Below are positions 11,455 through 23,458 of a DNA stretch of 64,000 nt, one piece after another (position 1 is the first letter of the stretch; each line of letters starts with the position of its first letter). A program made the position numbers and the translations under genes. The stretch covers positions 618,001-682,000 of the forward strand of contig NW_026970820.1 of assembly GCF_963678635.1 (NCBI RefSeq), given 5' to 3'. This stretch comes from Symsagittifera roscoffensis. Taxonomy: Eukaryota > Xenacoelomorpha > Acoela > Convolutidae. The notes under the pieces were generated by a model. It searched no databases. It was given only the letters and a program-made list of their open reading frames with translations, and had not been told where the DNA came from.

Positions 11455-13734
11455 AGGAAATTGTTTCGCCCCACCCACCCGACCAATATCATTTACCCAC
11501 CCACCTGATCAGTCAGGCCACGACTACCATTTTTCGATTTGATCGAGTAACGAAAAGCTGTTTGTGATTCTCCATCACCTTAAAAATGAAGGAGCAGGTT
11601 TTTACTTAGCCAACTATCCTTTTGGGGGTAAAAAGGGTTTGATTTTTGATGCGTCTTTGCCCGAAAACCTCATCAAAAAGAATAATTTACCCGGCTTTTC
11701 TAGTATTTGCTGACCACATTTTCGATCTGTCTCTGGCCACGACGTCCTTTAGTTAATGTTCTTCCCCGACATTTTTTTCTATAATCGTATATTTTTACGA
11801 ATAAAAGAGATTGCCAATACATCAGCGCTGTCCAAAACAGATTAGGAAATTGAACAACTTTAGTTATTTTTTTTTTTGATCGTCGTAACGGATGCTCCCC
11901 ACATGGGACCACAGGGGTCCCAGGGAGCATCCCAAAAGGATTAAAGCAAAAGTTCAACAATTATTTACCCGTCAATTTGGGTCACTCTTGCGGTTCAACA
12001 ATCTGTATTTTTTAAAAATGATTCCAAGAACAGTTCAGGGCTGCATGCAAAAAATAAGAACATTCTCACGCATCGGAATTAGGAAATTACTAATTATTTT
12101 TTTTAAATTCTCATTATTTGTAGTAGCTTTATAAGATCCAAAATGAAAAACTAAAAAATCAACAATTTTTAACTATTTTTGAAATTAAAACATTCTGTAT
12201 CTACTAAATCGACAATGGCAAGCTCAAATACACCATCAAAAATCATTTTTTTTTCACTTTTGAAAACTTAAATTTTTTTGAGAAAAAAAAGTTGAGTCAG
12301 AAACGGGAAAAATCATATTTTTTCAAAATGTCAAAAAAATTGTTCCATTTAAACTTATTCAGTAGGCCATACGTTGGGAACCTGTTCAGAATGTTTTACA
12401 TAATCAATGCAGCAAAATTTACCCATTTTGAGAAAAGTGCAAAAAACGCCTTTTTGGTTAACTGAAAAAAGTGGAAAAAAGGGGAAAAGGGGTCTTCAAA
12501 ATGAAACCATCCAAAAGTGGCATTAACTAACTGCCATTATTTTGTGAATTCAGACCCGCATGCAAAAATTTACGAAAATCCTACGTGAAGTTTTTCAGAA
12601 CAGATTAGTTTCTCCGGATTTTTGGTAGTACTGATTTCTTTACTGTACTTATAATTAAAGTCAAATCAAAAAGTCGTAAAAACTACAATTTTTAATCAAT
12701 TTTGACAAATAAATGATCAAAACCCACCGAATCTACCATCAGAAACCATTTTTTCCCATTTCTGAAAATTTTCATTTTTTAAAAAAATAAATGTTGAGTC
12801 ACAAACGGGAAAAATCATATTTTTTCAAAAAGTCAAAAATAATTCCTCCATTTAAACTAAATCATCAGGCCACACGTTAGGAACCTGTTCAGAATGGTTT
12901 CCATGATCAAAGCAGCAAAAGTCACCCATTTTGAGAAAAGTCGAAAAAACACCTTTTTAGTTAACTCAAAAAAGTGGAAAAAGTGGGGAAAGGGGTCTTC
13001 AAAATGAAACCATCCAAAAGTGGCATTAACAAACTGCCATTATTTTCTAATTTCAGACCTGCATGCAAAAAATTACGAAAATCCTACCTGAAGTTTTTGA
13101 GAACAGATTAGTTTCTCGGGAATTTTGGTAGTACTATTTTTATTACTATAATTATAATTAAAGTCAAAACTAAAAGTCGTAAAAACTACAATTTTTAATC
13201 AATTTTGACAAATAAATGGTCAAAACCCACTAAATTGGCTATGGCAAGTTCGAATATACCATCAGAAACCATTTTTTCCCATTTTTGAAAATTTTCATTT
13301 TTTTGAAAATAAATGTTGAGTCACAAAAGGGAAAAATCAAATTTTTTCAAACAGTCAAAAAAAACTGTTCCAATTAAACTTATTCCTTAGGCCAAACGTT
13401 GGGAACATGTTCAGAATGGTTTTCATGATCATAGCAGCAAAATTTACCCATTTTGAGAAAAGTCGAAAAAACACCTTTTTAGTTAACTCGAAAAAGTGGA
13501 AAAAGTGGGAAAAAGGGTCTTCAAAATGAAACCATCCAAAAGTGGCATTAACAAACTGCCATTATTTTCCAAATTCAGACCCGCATGCAAAAAATTAGGA
13601 AATTCTGACGTGCGGTTTAGCAGAACTTGATAGTTTCCTGGCATTAGTAACAACGTAAAAAATTTTTTGCCTTTTGACCGGAAGGGGCCCCTACCCCTTC
13701 CTAATCGCTTTTTGTGCTACACGCGACCATCTAG
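11455..13734 (+). repeat. Satellite unit 6 (family E, 2280 bp) with ~512-bp inner monomers
   Basis: The head is AGGAAATTGTTTCGCCCCACC. The nested palindrome at 11890-11932 has outer arms GGATGCTCCC/GGGAGCATCC and inner arms GGGACC/GGTCCC, all perfect. The rest is a tandem of monomers anchored on GCATGC at about 12043, 12558, 13071 and 13583, a period of about 512 bp. The tail hairpin at 13680-13701 (GGAAGGGG...CCCCTTCC) is perfect and is followed by CGCGACCATCTAG. Confidence 0.87.
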
Positions 13735-15361
13735 AGCTTTTTGTGGCCCCGCTGTGTCCTTGACTCTTGACGTGTGGGTTCCGCGGGGGGCGGAGCAGGG
13801 GAACGCTTAACGCACTCGCAAAAGGAGCACCCTTCGGGTGCCCTTTTTTGCTCGAAAGTTTTCTGAAACGGTATCTGATGAGCTTTGTAAGGTGTCACAA
13901 AAACAACAACACAAAACGTTCTGTATGTGATTAGAAAATGTCAAAAAAAAATTTTTTATACTTTCAATGACTGAATCTACCCCTGATCAGTCTCTAGAGA
14001 ACTCTAAGCCAAAGTAACTTATGTTTTTCAGTGATTCATGAAGAGGACCGTTCCAACGAAAACAAGTTTTCGGAAACAGTCCTCATAATTTTTTTCGAGC
14101 CCATTGTCAAGTACGTGGACTTTCAATTGTGACTTATAGCTGAATTGAACTTGGAATTTGTCCCAAAAAGGTTAAGTTTGTCTCAAATTGATTAGAAGCA
14201 AAAGAAAAAAAAACATTTTTTTATTTGGAAAAAAAAGTTGAGTCAGAAACGTGAAAAAACCCTTTTTTCAAAAGTCATAAAAAGTAGCTCCAATTGGCTT
14301 AAATCACTAGGCTACAATATATGAACCTGTTCAGAATGGTTTTCATGACCAAAGCCGTACAACTTCCATATTTAGAGAAAAGTCAAAAAAAACAACTTTT
14401 TGGTTAACTCAAAAAGGTAGATAAATCGGGTAAAGTCGTCTTCAAACCTATAGGATCGAAAAGTGATCTATATAGGGTATATATGTAGTGTCGTTGTTAG
14501 GTCGCATGCAAAAAAATAGAACAGTTTTGTTGGCCACTTCCGAAATTAAGACTTTTTTTTCGAAATTTGGCCATTTTTATTTGTAGTAAAATAGTAGTAA
14601 ATTAGCCGAGAAAAAAAATTGTAAAAACCAAAATTTTTATCCAATTTTGACGTTTAAATACTCTATACCTACTAAAATGTCTATGGCAAGCTCAAATAAG
14701 CCATCAAAATTCATTTTTTCTCACTTTTTAAAATTTTTGTTTTTTTGATATACAATGTTGAGTCAGAAACGTGAAAAATCAATTTTTTTCAAAAAGTCAA
14801 AATAAAGTGTTCCAATCAATTTGTTTCACTAAAACACACTTTATGAACCTGTTCAGAATGGTTTTTGGGGTTAAAGCTGAAAATTCACCCATTTTGAGAA
14901 AAGTGGAAAAAACACCTTTTTAGTTACAAAAAAACCATCATTTTTGTTGCAGTTTTTGAAAAAACTCAAATTTTTGAGAGAAAAATTTTTTCTCAAACCT
15001 TTATATTTAGGCTCCCCAAACAGACTACTTTCATCGATTCTCCATCAATATACCCCATTTTTTGAACCAAAACAGAGTTAATAGGTGATTTTTATCAAAA
15101 AACGTGTTTTTTACCATTTTTGCCCCCCATTTCCCTCTATAAGTCAACACATAACAAAATTTTGGCAAAACGGGGCAAAAGTGTATCCTTAGAATTTCCA
15201 TACGGGGCTGCATGCAAAAAATTAGGGAATTCTGACCTCCAGTTTTCGAGAACACAACTTATTCTGCATGAAAAGGGTAAAAGGTAATTGTTCCTTCGAA
15301 CCGACGGGGCCCCTTCCCCTGTCTCTGCTGAACGCCATAGCCGGACGCGGCGGCCACCTAG
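13735..15361 (+). repeat. Satellite unit 7 (family C variant, 1627 bp)
   Basis: The head AGCTTTTTGTGGCCCCG differs from other C heads only in its first ~9 bp. A degraded GAGCACCC-type hairpin lies near 13825-13843. The long hairpin at 14045-14082 has the variant left arm GGACCGTTCC. The tail hairpin at 15303-15323 (GACGGGG...CCCCTGTC) is followed by GCGGCCACCTAG. Confidence 0.85.
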
Positions 15362-17000
15362 ATAGGTCAGTGACCTGCGGTGCATGGGTGTTATGGGCTT
15401 GATTCGTCAGCATTGGCCTGGGGGCCATTAGCTTCAAGACATGTGGCACTCGCAGAAAAAGAGCACCCGAAGGGTGCTCTTTTTCTGCTCGAATGTCTTG
15501 TGAAACGGTATCTGATGAACTTTGTAGGGTGTTTTAAAAGCAACATGACAAAACTTTCTGTATCTGATCAGTAATGGTCAAAAAAGATTTATGACACTTT
15601 CAATGACTGAAGCTACACCTGATCAGTCTCTAGAGAACTCTAAAACAAAGTAACTTATATTTTTCAGTGACTCATGAAGAGGACTGTTTCAACGAAAACA
15701 AGTTTTCGGAAACAGTCCTAATGTTTTTCTTGGAGCTCATTTTTAAGTACGTGGACTTTCAATTGTGACTAATAGTTGAATTAGACTTGGAATTTGTCCC
15801 AAAAAAGTTAAGTTTGTCTCAAATTGATTAGAAGCAATAGAAAAAAAAAAACTTTTTTTTATTTGACCAAAATACTTGAGTCAGAAACGTGAAAAATTCC
15901 TTTTTTTTCAAAAAGTCATAAGAAGTAGTTCAATTTGCATTAAATCACTAAACTAGAATAATTGAACCTGTTCAGATTGGTTTTCACGAACAAAGTCGTA
16001 AAATTTCCATATTTAGAGAAAAGGCATAAAAACACCTTTTTGGTTAACTGAAAAAGGTAGATAAATCGGATAAAGTCGTCTTCAAACCTATAGGACCGAA
16101 AAATGATGTAATTGAGGTATATATGTAGTGTCCCTTGTAAGGTCACATGCAAAAAGGTGAAACAATTGGGGCGGCCACTTCAGAAAACCAGACTATTTTT
16201 CGGACTTTGGCCATTTTTATTTGTAGTAAAGTAGTAGTAAGTTACCAGAGAAAAAAAAATTGTAAAAACCAAAATTTTTATCCAATTTTGACAATTAAAT
16301 ACTCTATACCTACTAAAATGGCTATGGAAAGCTCAAATATGCCATCAAAACTCATTTTTTCTCACTTTTTAAATTTTTTGTTTTTTTGATATAAAATGTT
16401 GAGTCAGAAACGTGAAAAATCAGTTTTTTTCAAAAAGTCAAAAAAAGTTGTTCCAATCAATTTGTTTCACTAAAACACAATTTCTCAGCCTGTTCAGAAT
16501 GGTTTTCATGTTTAAAGCTGAAACTTTACACATTTTGAGAAAAGTGGAAAAAATAACTTTTTAGTTACAAAAAAACCATCATTTTTGTTGCATTTTTTGA
16601 GAAAACTCAAATTTTTAAGAAAAACAAATTTTCTTTAATCTACATAATTGGGCTCCTAAAACAGTCTACTTTCATCCATTCTTCATCAAATTACCCCAAT
16701 TTGTTAACCAAAATAGAGTTACTGAGCCATTTTTACCAAAAAACGTGGTTTTTCCCTGTTTTTCCCCATTTTTCCCACTATAAGTCAACGCATAACAAAA
16801 TTTTGGGAAAACGGAGCAAAAGTGTATCCTTAGAATTGCATTTTAGGCCCGCATGCCAATTTTTATCGAATTCTATCCCGACAATTTTGAGATCAGCACT
16901 TTTTCCGAGCAAATAGTCATACCGTTATAATTCTTTGGCCGTTCGGGGCCCCTACCCCAAACTCACTAAACAAAGACGCCGAAGGCGGACGGCCACCTAG
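15362..17000 (+). repeat. Satellite unit 8 (family B, 1639 bp)
   Basis: The head is ATAGG-TCAGTGACC. Hairpins are at 15461-15479 (GAGCACCC/GGGTGCTC) and 15681-15718 (GGACTGTTTC/GAAACAGTCC). The tail hairpin is at 16941-16962 (GTTCGGGG/CCCCAAAC), then GACGGCCACCTAG. It is a near copy of unit 2. Confidence 0.87.
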
Positions 17001-18592
17001 TTGTCACTGTGGCCCCGCTATATCATTCATTTTTGACAAGTAGGTTCCGCGGGGGGCGGAGCAGGGGAACGCTAAACGCAATCGCAAAAAAGAGCACCCT
17101 CCGGGTGCTCTTTTTTGCTCGAACGTCATGTGAAACGATTTGGAACTGTAAGTATTGGAAGCAGTTACAAATGAAACTATCTGCATCTTTGTGATCATAG
17201 TTTCAAGTGGTTTTCTACAGCTTCTATAACACAATCTTGACATGGTCTATCTCTAATTTAGCCTAAATCAAGTGATTTTACGCTTTTCAATGATTCTTGA
17301 AGAGGACTGTCTCAACGAAAACAAGTTTTCGGAAACAGTCCTGGTAACTTAGTTTTGATCTCATTTTTGAGTCTATTGCCTTCAAATTGTAATTAGTAGG
17401 CTAAAGGGACCTATATTATGTCCTAAAAAGATTGAGTTTGTGTCAAAAAGATGAAAAGCAAGAGAAAAAAAACATTAAAAAAGTATTAAAAATTTCAAAA
17501 TTAAAAAAAAAATGAAAATTTTTTCCAAAACACTCGGTTTTTTGTTTTGTCATAAAATAACAACAAAATGAGGTAAAATGGACTTCGAATAGTGCATTTC
17601 GACTAGTTTTTACGATTCAAGCACATTTTAACAAAATAATAACATTCAAAAAACCACTGGAAAGGGTGTTTTTCAGCAAACGCCCTTTTTGACCACACCT
17701 ACGAAATCCATAACTTTTTATCTAACAAAGACAGAGACCTCGGGTTTTTTGCCTTGTAAAAAGCATCCTAGGGCTCACCTGTCGCATGCAAAAACCAACA
17801 AATTTGTTTTTTAATTTTTCCCGCAATTTCGAAATTGGGTGTTTTTTGGCTATTTTTGGTCTTTTTGGGGGATAAAAAGTCAAATTTAGAGACTTCTGTC
17901 AAAAAAACTGTTATCACATGATAGAGTCAGCTTGCCATGACTTACCAAATAGTGTCCTGAGTCAGACCAAAATTGTCCTCTAATTGTCCGTGGGGGGAGG
18001 AAATTGAAAATTTTTATTTTTGGCGGGAAAATTTGAAATTTTTCAAAAAAACATTTACTCTGCAGACAACGGCTTTACACTAATGTTGGCATGGCACGCA
18101 TTTTTTGCCTTCATAACTCGGGTCGATTTTTGCCGGGAACCTTGATTTTTCAAAAAAATGACCAAAATTTTTGTTGCATTTTTTCAAAAAAATCAAAATT
18201 TTGACAAAAATAAAAATTCCAAATCTTACATTTTTAAGCTCCCCAAACAGTCTACTTTCATCCATTCCCCATCAATATACCCCATTTTTTCAACCAAAAT
18301 CGAGTTATGGGGCCAAAAAGTGAAAAAACGTGAAAAAACGACATTTCACGCCCATTTTCGCCCCAAAAGTACCACACATAATGTTTTTTCGGAAAAACGT
18401 CACCAGAGTTTTCGCCTTATATCAAAAAGTTTCAGGGGGGTTGGCAAAATTTCAGAGAGATCTGACCTACAGTTTTCGAGAACTTGACTTTTTCTGCAAG
18501 AAAAGAATAAAAGGTAAATGTTCCTTCGAACCGACGGGGCCCCCTTCCCCTGTCTCTACTGAACGCCGAAGCCGGATGCGGCGGCCACCTAG
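17001..18592 (+). repeat. Satellite unit 9 (family C, 1592 bp)
   Basis: The head is TTGTCACTGTGGCCCCG. An extended perfect palindrome lies at 17084-17118 (GCAAAAAAGAGCACCC, loop tcc, then its complement). The long hairpin is at 17304-17341. The tail hairpin is at 18533-18554, then CCACCTAG. A body segment (17480-18500) is shared with unit 14 but not with other C units. Confidence 0.85.
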
Positions 18593-20214
18593 TTGTCACT
18601 GTGGCCCCGCTGTATTCTTGACTTTTGAGGAGAAGGTTCCGCGGGGGGCGGAGCAGGGGAACGCTTAACGCACTCGCAAAAGGAGCACCCTTCGGGTGCT
18701 CTTTTTTGCTCGAAAGTTTTCTGAAACGGTATCTGATGAACTTTGTAAGGTGTCACAAAAGCAACAACACAAAACGTTCTGTATGTAATTAGAAAAGGTC
18801 AAAAAAATGTCTCATACTTTCAATGGCTGAAATTACACCTGATCAGTCTCTAGAGAACTCTAAACCAAAGTAACTCTTGATTTTCAGTGATTCATGAAGA
18901 GGACCGTTCCAACGAAAACAAGTTTTCGGAAACAGTCCTCATATTTTTTTTCGAGCCCATTGTCAAATACGTGAACTTGTGAATTATAGCTGAATTGGAC
19001 TTGGAATTTGTCCCAAAAAGGTTAAGTTTGTCTCAAATTGATTAGAAGCAAAAGAAAAAAACTTTTTTTTTTTATTTTGAAAAAAAAAAGTTGAGTCAAA
19101 AACGTGAAAAAATCCTTTTATCAAAAGTCATAAAAAGTGGCTCCAATTTTCTTAAAGCACTAGGCTACAATATAAGAAACTGTTTAGGAGGTTTCCATGA
19201 CCAAAGCCGTAAAATTTCCATATTTAGAGAAAAGGCAAAAAAAAACAACTTTTTGGTTAACTCAAAAAGGTAGATAAATCGGGTAAAGTCGTCTTCAAAC
19301 CTATAGGATCGAAAAGTGATCAAATAGGGTATATTTGTAGTGTCCTTGTTAGATCGCATGCAAAAAACTAGAACAGTTTTGTTGGCCACTTCCGAAATTA
19401 AGACTTTTTTTTCGAAACTTGGCCATTTTTATTTGTAGTAAAATAGTACTAAAATAGCAGAGAAAAAAAAATTGTAAAAACCATAATTTTTATCCAAATT
19501 TGACGTTTAAACACTCTATACCTACTAAAATGTCTATGGCAAGCTCAAATAAGCCATCAAAATACATTTTTTCTCACTTTTTAAAATTTTTGTTTTTTTG
19601 ATATACAATGTTGAGTCAGAAACGTGAAAAATCAATTTTTTTCAAAAAGTCAAAATAAAGTGTTCCAATCCAATTGTTTCACTAAAACACACTTTATGAA
19701 CCTGTTCAGAATGGGTTTTTGGGTTAAAGCCGAAAATTCACCCATTTTGAGAAAAGTGGAAAAAACACCTTTTTAGTTACAAAAAAAACATCGTTTTTGT
19801 TGCAGTTTTTGAAAAAAATCAAATTTTTGAGAAAAAAAATTTTTCTCAAACCTTTATATTTAGGCTCTCCAAACAGTCTTCTTTCATCCATTCCTTGTCA
19901 ATATACCCCATTTTTTGAACCAAAACAGAGTTAATAGGTAACTTTTATCAAAAAACGTGTTTTTTACCATTTTTGCCCCCCATTTCCCTCTATAAGTCAA
20001 CACATAACAAAATTTTGGCAAAACGGGGCAAAAGTGTATCCTTAGAATTTCTATACGGGGCTGCATGCAAAAAATTAGGGAATTCTGACCTCCAGTTTTC
20101 GAGAAAGTGAATTATTCTGCACGAAAGGTAATATAGGTAAATGTTCTTTCGAACCGACGGGGCCCCTTCCCCTGTCTCTACTGAACGCCAAAGCCGGACG
20201 CGGCGGCCACCTAG
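18593..20214 (+). repeat. Satellite unit 10 (family C, 1622 bp)
   Basis: The head is TTGTCACTGTGGCCCCG. Hairpins are at 18683-18701 and 18901-18938. The tail hairpin is at 20156-20176, ending in CCACCTAG. No credible coding sequence. Confidence 0.85.
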
Positions 20215-21832
20215 GGGGCAGGGTTGTGTGGTCTATTCTCGACTTTAGTTACTTGCATTGCGTGGGGAAGAATACTAACAGCGCTCAACGCACTCGCAGA
20301 AAGAGCACCCTGCGGGTGCTCTTTTTGCTCGAGAACTGTAAGTCGATTTAAATTTTTCAATTTACATATTTTGTCCTAAATTTAACTTTTTTTTACTAGT
20401 TGTTCTCAGTTAAACTCCCATGATACCTCAAATTGTATTCCTGGATGGGCATTTTTATAAGTCACTCTGTGGCTCGATCAGTTGACTACCAAATAAATTT
20501 TGATTTACGAATTGAACTGTTTCAACGAAAACAAGTTTTCGGAAACAGTCCAAATTTGTAGTTATGATCCCAAACATAAAGAAAGAAAAATCTAATGAGT
20601 TGGTTAAACTAACAGAGCCCAGCTTATTTCTTTGTGCTTATCGACTGTTCAAACACATAACAACTATGTTAAAAACTAAGTTATTAAAAATAAAACAAAA
20701 CAAATTATCGAGAAAGAAATGAAAGTTTATCAACAAAATATGCAAAAAATTCAATTAATTCTTTTTTTATTAGTCATGAAAACCTCAGTTTCAAAAATCT
20801 GATACTTGAGAGGCCCGTTTTGACGCGTTACTACAGTTTAGGCACGTTTTGAGTTCGCAGCCCACAATGATCGATTAACTTTGATGTTTGTTTTACAAAC
20901 ACGAGTTTTGTACCACAATCAAACTTTCATTACTCTTGAACGACTTGAGTAGAATAGATGATTTTTTTTGCATAAGAACTAACTTGTCAAGGGTTTTTGA
21001 GATACATATTAAATGTATCCAGTTAAATAATAATTTTTTGGCTAATTTTTGAAAAAACTTAAAAAAGTTGAAAAAATAATATTTTTTCAGATTTGGCGAC
21101 CAAAAAGTGCCTTCTATGATGGATCAGCAAAAAAATTGTTCTGAGGCTATAAGTATGGCTCATTGGGGTATATAAAATAGCTAATTGTTTATAATAAAAA
21201 AGTTTAGAAGAACTCTGATTTTTTGAAAAAATTAGAAAAAAACGTGAAAAAATCAGTTTTTGGCGGGAAAATTCTCAAAAAATTAAAAACCAAGTTTTCG
21301 CTCTCCTTACTCCAATAAACTAATTCGGCCACGACAATCATTTTTTGTCATCAGTAAAAATGTCGAGAAACGACCGGAACATAGACTTTTCCGAAATTTG
21401 ACAAAAAAGTTCGCCAAAAAACATCAAAAATCTCGAAAAAATTGCAGAAAAAATTTTGCCAAAAAATACACCATTCGACTCCCTCAACTGTGCTAGTGTC
21501 CAAAAAAAACATCACTTTTTCGCATTTTCTCAACCAAAATTGAGTTATTGGGGCATTTTTGAAAAAAATCGTGATTTCGACCAAAAAAAACGCCCCTTTT
21601 TCCCCAAAAAGTGCAACTCATAACATTATTTCGGAAAAACGCCTTCCCAAGTTATATCTTAGAATTTTGTCCTCTACCTACATGCAAAGTTTGAAGAAAT
21701 TCTATACTGCCGTTTTCGAGAACTTGAATAATTTTTTTATTTTCCTAATTAGGTATTTTTTCTAGTTGACCGGCAAGGAAACCCTACCCTTGCCTAAAGG
21801 ATTCACAAAGCCGGACCGCGACGACCACCTAG
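20215..21832 (+). repeat. Satellite unit 11 (family D, 1618 bp, divergent)
   Basis: This is the only unit with head GGGGCAGGGTTG, and its body is the most divergent in the array. It still carries the GAGCACCC-tgc-GGGTGCTC hairpin (20303-20321), the long hairpin (20514-20551, one mismatch) and a tail hairpin of different sequence but the same shape (21772-21794, GGCAAGG/CCTTGCC). It ends in GACCACCTAG. Structures are kept while primary sequence has drifted. Confidence 0.83.
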
Positions 21833-23458
21833 AGCTTTTTGTGGCCCCGCTGTATTCTTGACTTTTGAGAAGAAGGTTCCGCGGGGGGCGGAGCAGGGGA
21901 ACGCTTAACGCACTCGCAAAAGGAGCACCCTTCGGGTGCTCTTTTTTGCTCGAAAGTTTTCTGAAACGGTGGCTGGTGAACTTTGTAAGGTGTCACAAAA
22001 GCAACAACACAAAACGTTCTGAATGTGATTAGAAAAGGTCAAAAAAGACTTCTCATACTTTCAATGTCTAAATCTAAACCTGATCAGTCTCTAGAGAACT
22101 CTAAACCAAAGTAACTTATGTTTTTCAGTGACTCATGAAGAGGACTGTTCCAACGAAAACAAGTTTTCGGAAACAGTCCTGATATTCTTTTTTGAGCCCA
22201 CTGTCAAGTACGTGGACTTTCAATTGTGACCTATAACTGAATTGGACTTGGAATTTGTCCCAAAAAGGTTAAGTTTGTCTCAAATTGATTAGAAGCAATA
22301 GAAAAAAAAAAACATTTTTTTATTTGACAAAAATAGTTGAGTCAGAAACGTAAAATAACCCTTTTTCAAAAGTCATCAAAAATAACTCCAATTGGCTTAA
22401 TTCACTAGGCTACAAAATATGAACCTGTTCAGAATGGTTTTCATGACCAAAGCCGTAAAATTTCCATATTTAGAGAAAAGGCAAAAAAACACCTTTTTGG
22501 TTAACTCAAAAAAGTAGATAAATCGGGTAAAGTAGTCTTCAAAGCTTTAGGATGGAAAAGTGATCTAAATAGAGTTTACATGTAGTGTCCTTGTTAGGTC
22601 ACATGCAAAAAACTAGAACAGTTTTGTTGGCCACTTCCGCAATTAAGACTTTTTTTTTAAAGTTTGGCCATTTTTATTTGTAGTAAATTAGTAAAAAGGT
22701 ACCCGAAAAAAAAAGTTGTAAAAACCAAAATTTTCAACCAGTTTTGACAATTAAATACTCTATACCTACTAAAATGACTATGGCAAGCTCGAATATGCTA
22801 TCAAAAATCATTTTTTCTCACTTTTTATAATTTTTGTTTTTTTGATATACTATGTTGAGTCAGAAACGTGAAAAATCAATTTTTTTCAAAAAGTAAAAAA
22901 AAATTGTTCCAATCAATTTGTTTCACTAAAACATACTTTTTGAACCTGTTCAGAATGCTTTCCATGTTTAAAGCCGAAACCTTACCCATTTTGAGAAAAG
23001 GGGAAAAAACACCTTTTTAGTTACAAAAAAACTATCATTTTTGTTGCAGTTTTTGGAAAAACTCAAATTTTTGAGAGAAAAAATTTTTCTCAAACCTATA
23101 TATTTAGGCTCCCCAAACAGTCTACTTTTATCCATTTCTAGTCAATATACCCCATTTTCTCAACCAAAACAGAGTTAATAGGTGATTTTTATCGAAAAAC
23201 GTGTTTTTTAACATTTTTGCCCCCCATTTCCCTCTATAAGTCAACACATAACAAAATTTTGGCAAAACGGGGCAAAAGTGTATCCTTAGAATTTCAATAC
23301 GGGGCTGCATGCAAAAAATTAGGGAATTCTGACCTCCAGTTTTCGAGAACACGACTTATTCTCCATGAAAAGGGTAAAAGGTAATTGTTCCTTCGAACCG
23401 ACGGGGCCCCTTCCCCTGTCTCTGCTGAACGCCATAGCCGGACGCGGCGGCCACCTAG
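21833..23458 (+). repeat. Satellite unit 12 (family C variant, 1626 bp)
   Basis: The head AGCTTTTTGTGGCCCCG is the same as in unit 7. Hairpins are at 21923-21941 and 22142-22179. The tail hairpin is at 23400-23420, then GCGGCCACCTAG. Confidence 0.85.

Noticed and set aside
11455-13734. CRISPR-like or phage-like repeat array
   Set aside because: Repeats are about 512 bp apart, long and diverged, with no short repeat-spacer pattern and no cas-type genes.
15031-15255. Recurring ~74-codon minus-strand frame (also near 19884, 23128, 24759, 27994)
   Set aside because: It recurs only because the repeat recurs. Substitutions show no codon bias, family A, E, F and G units lack it, and no protein family is recognisable.
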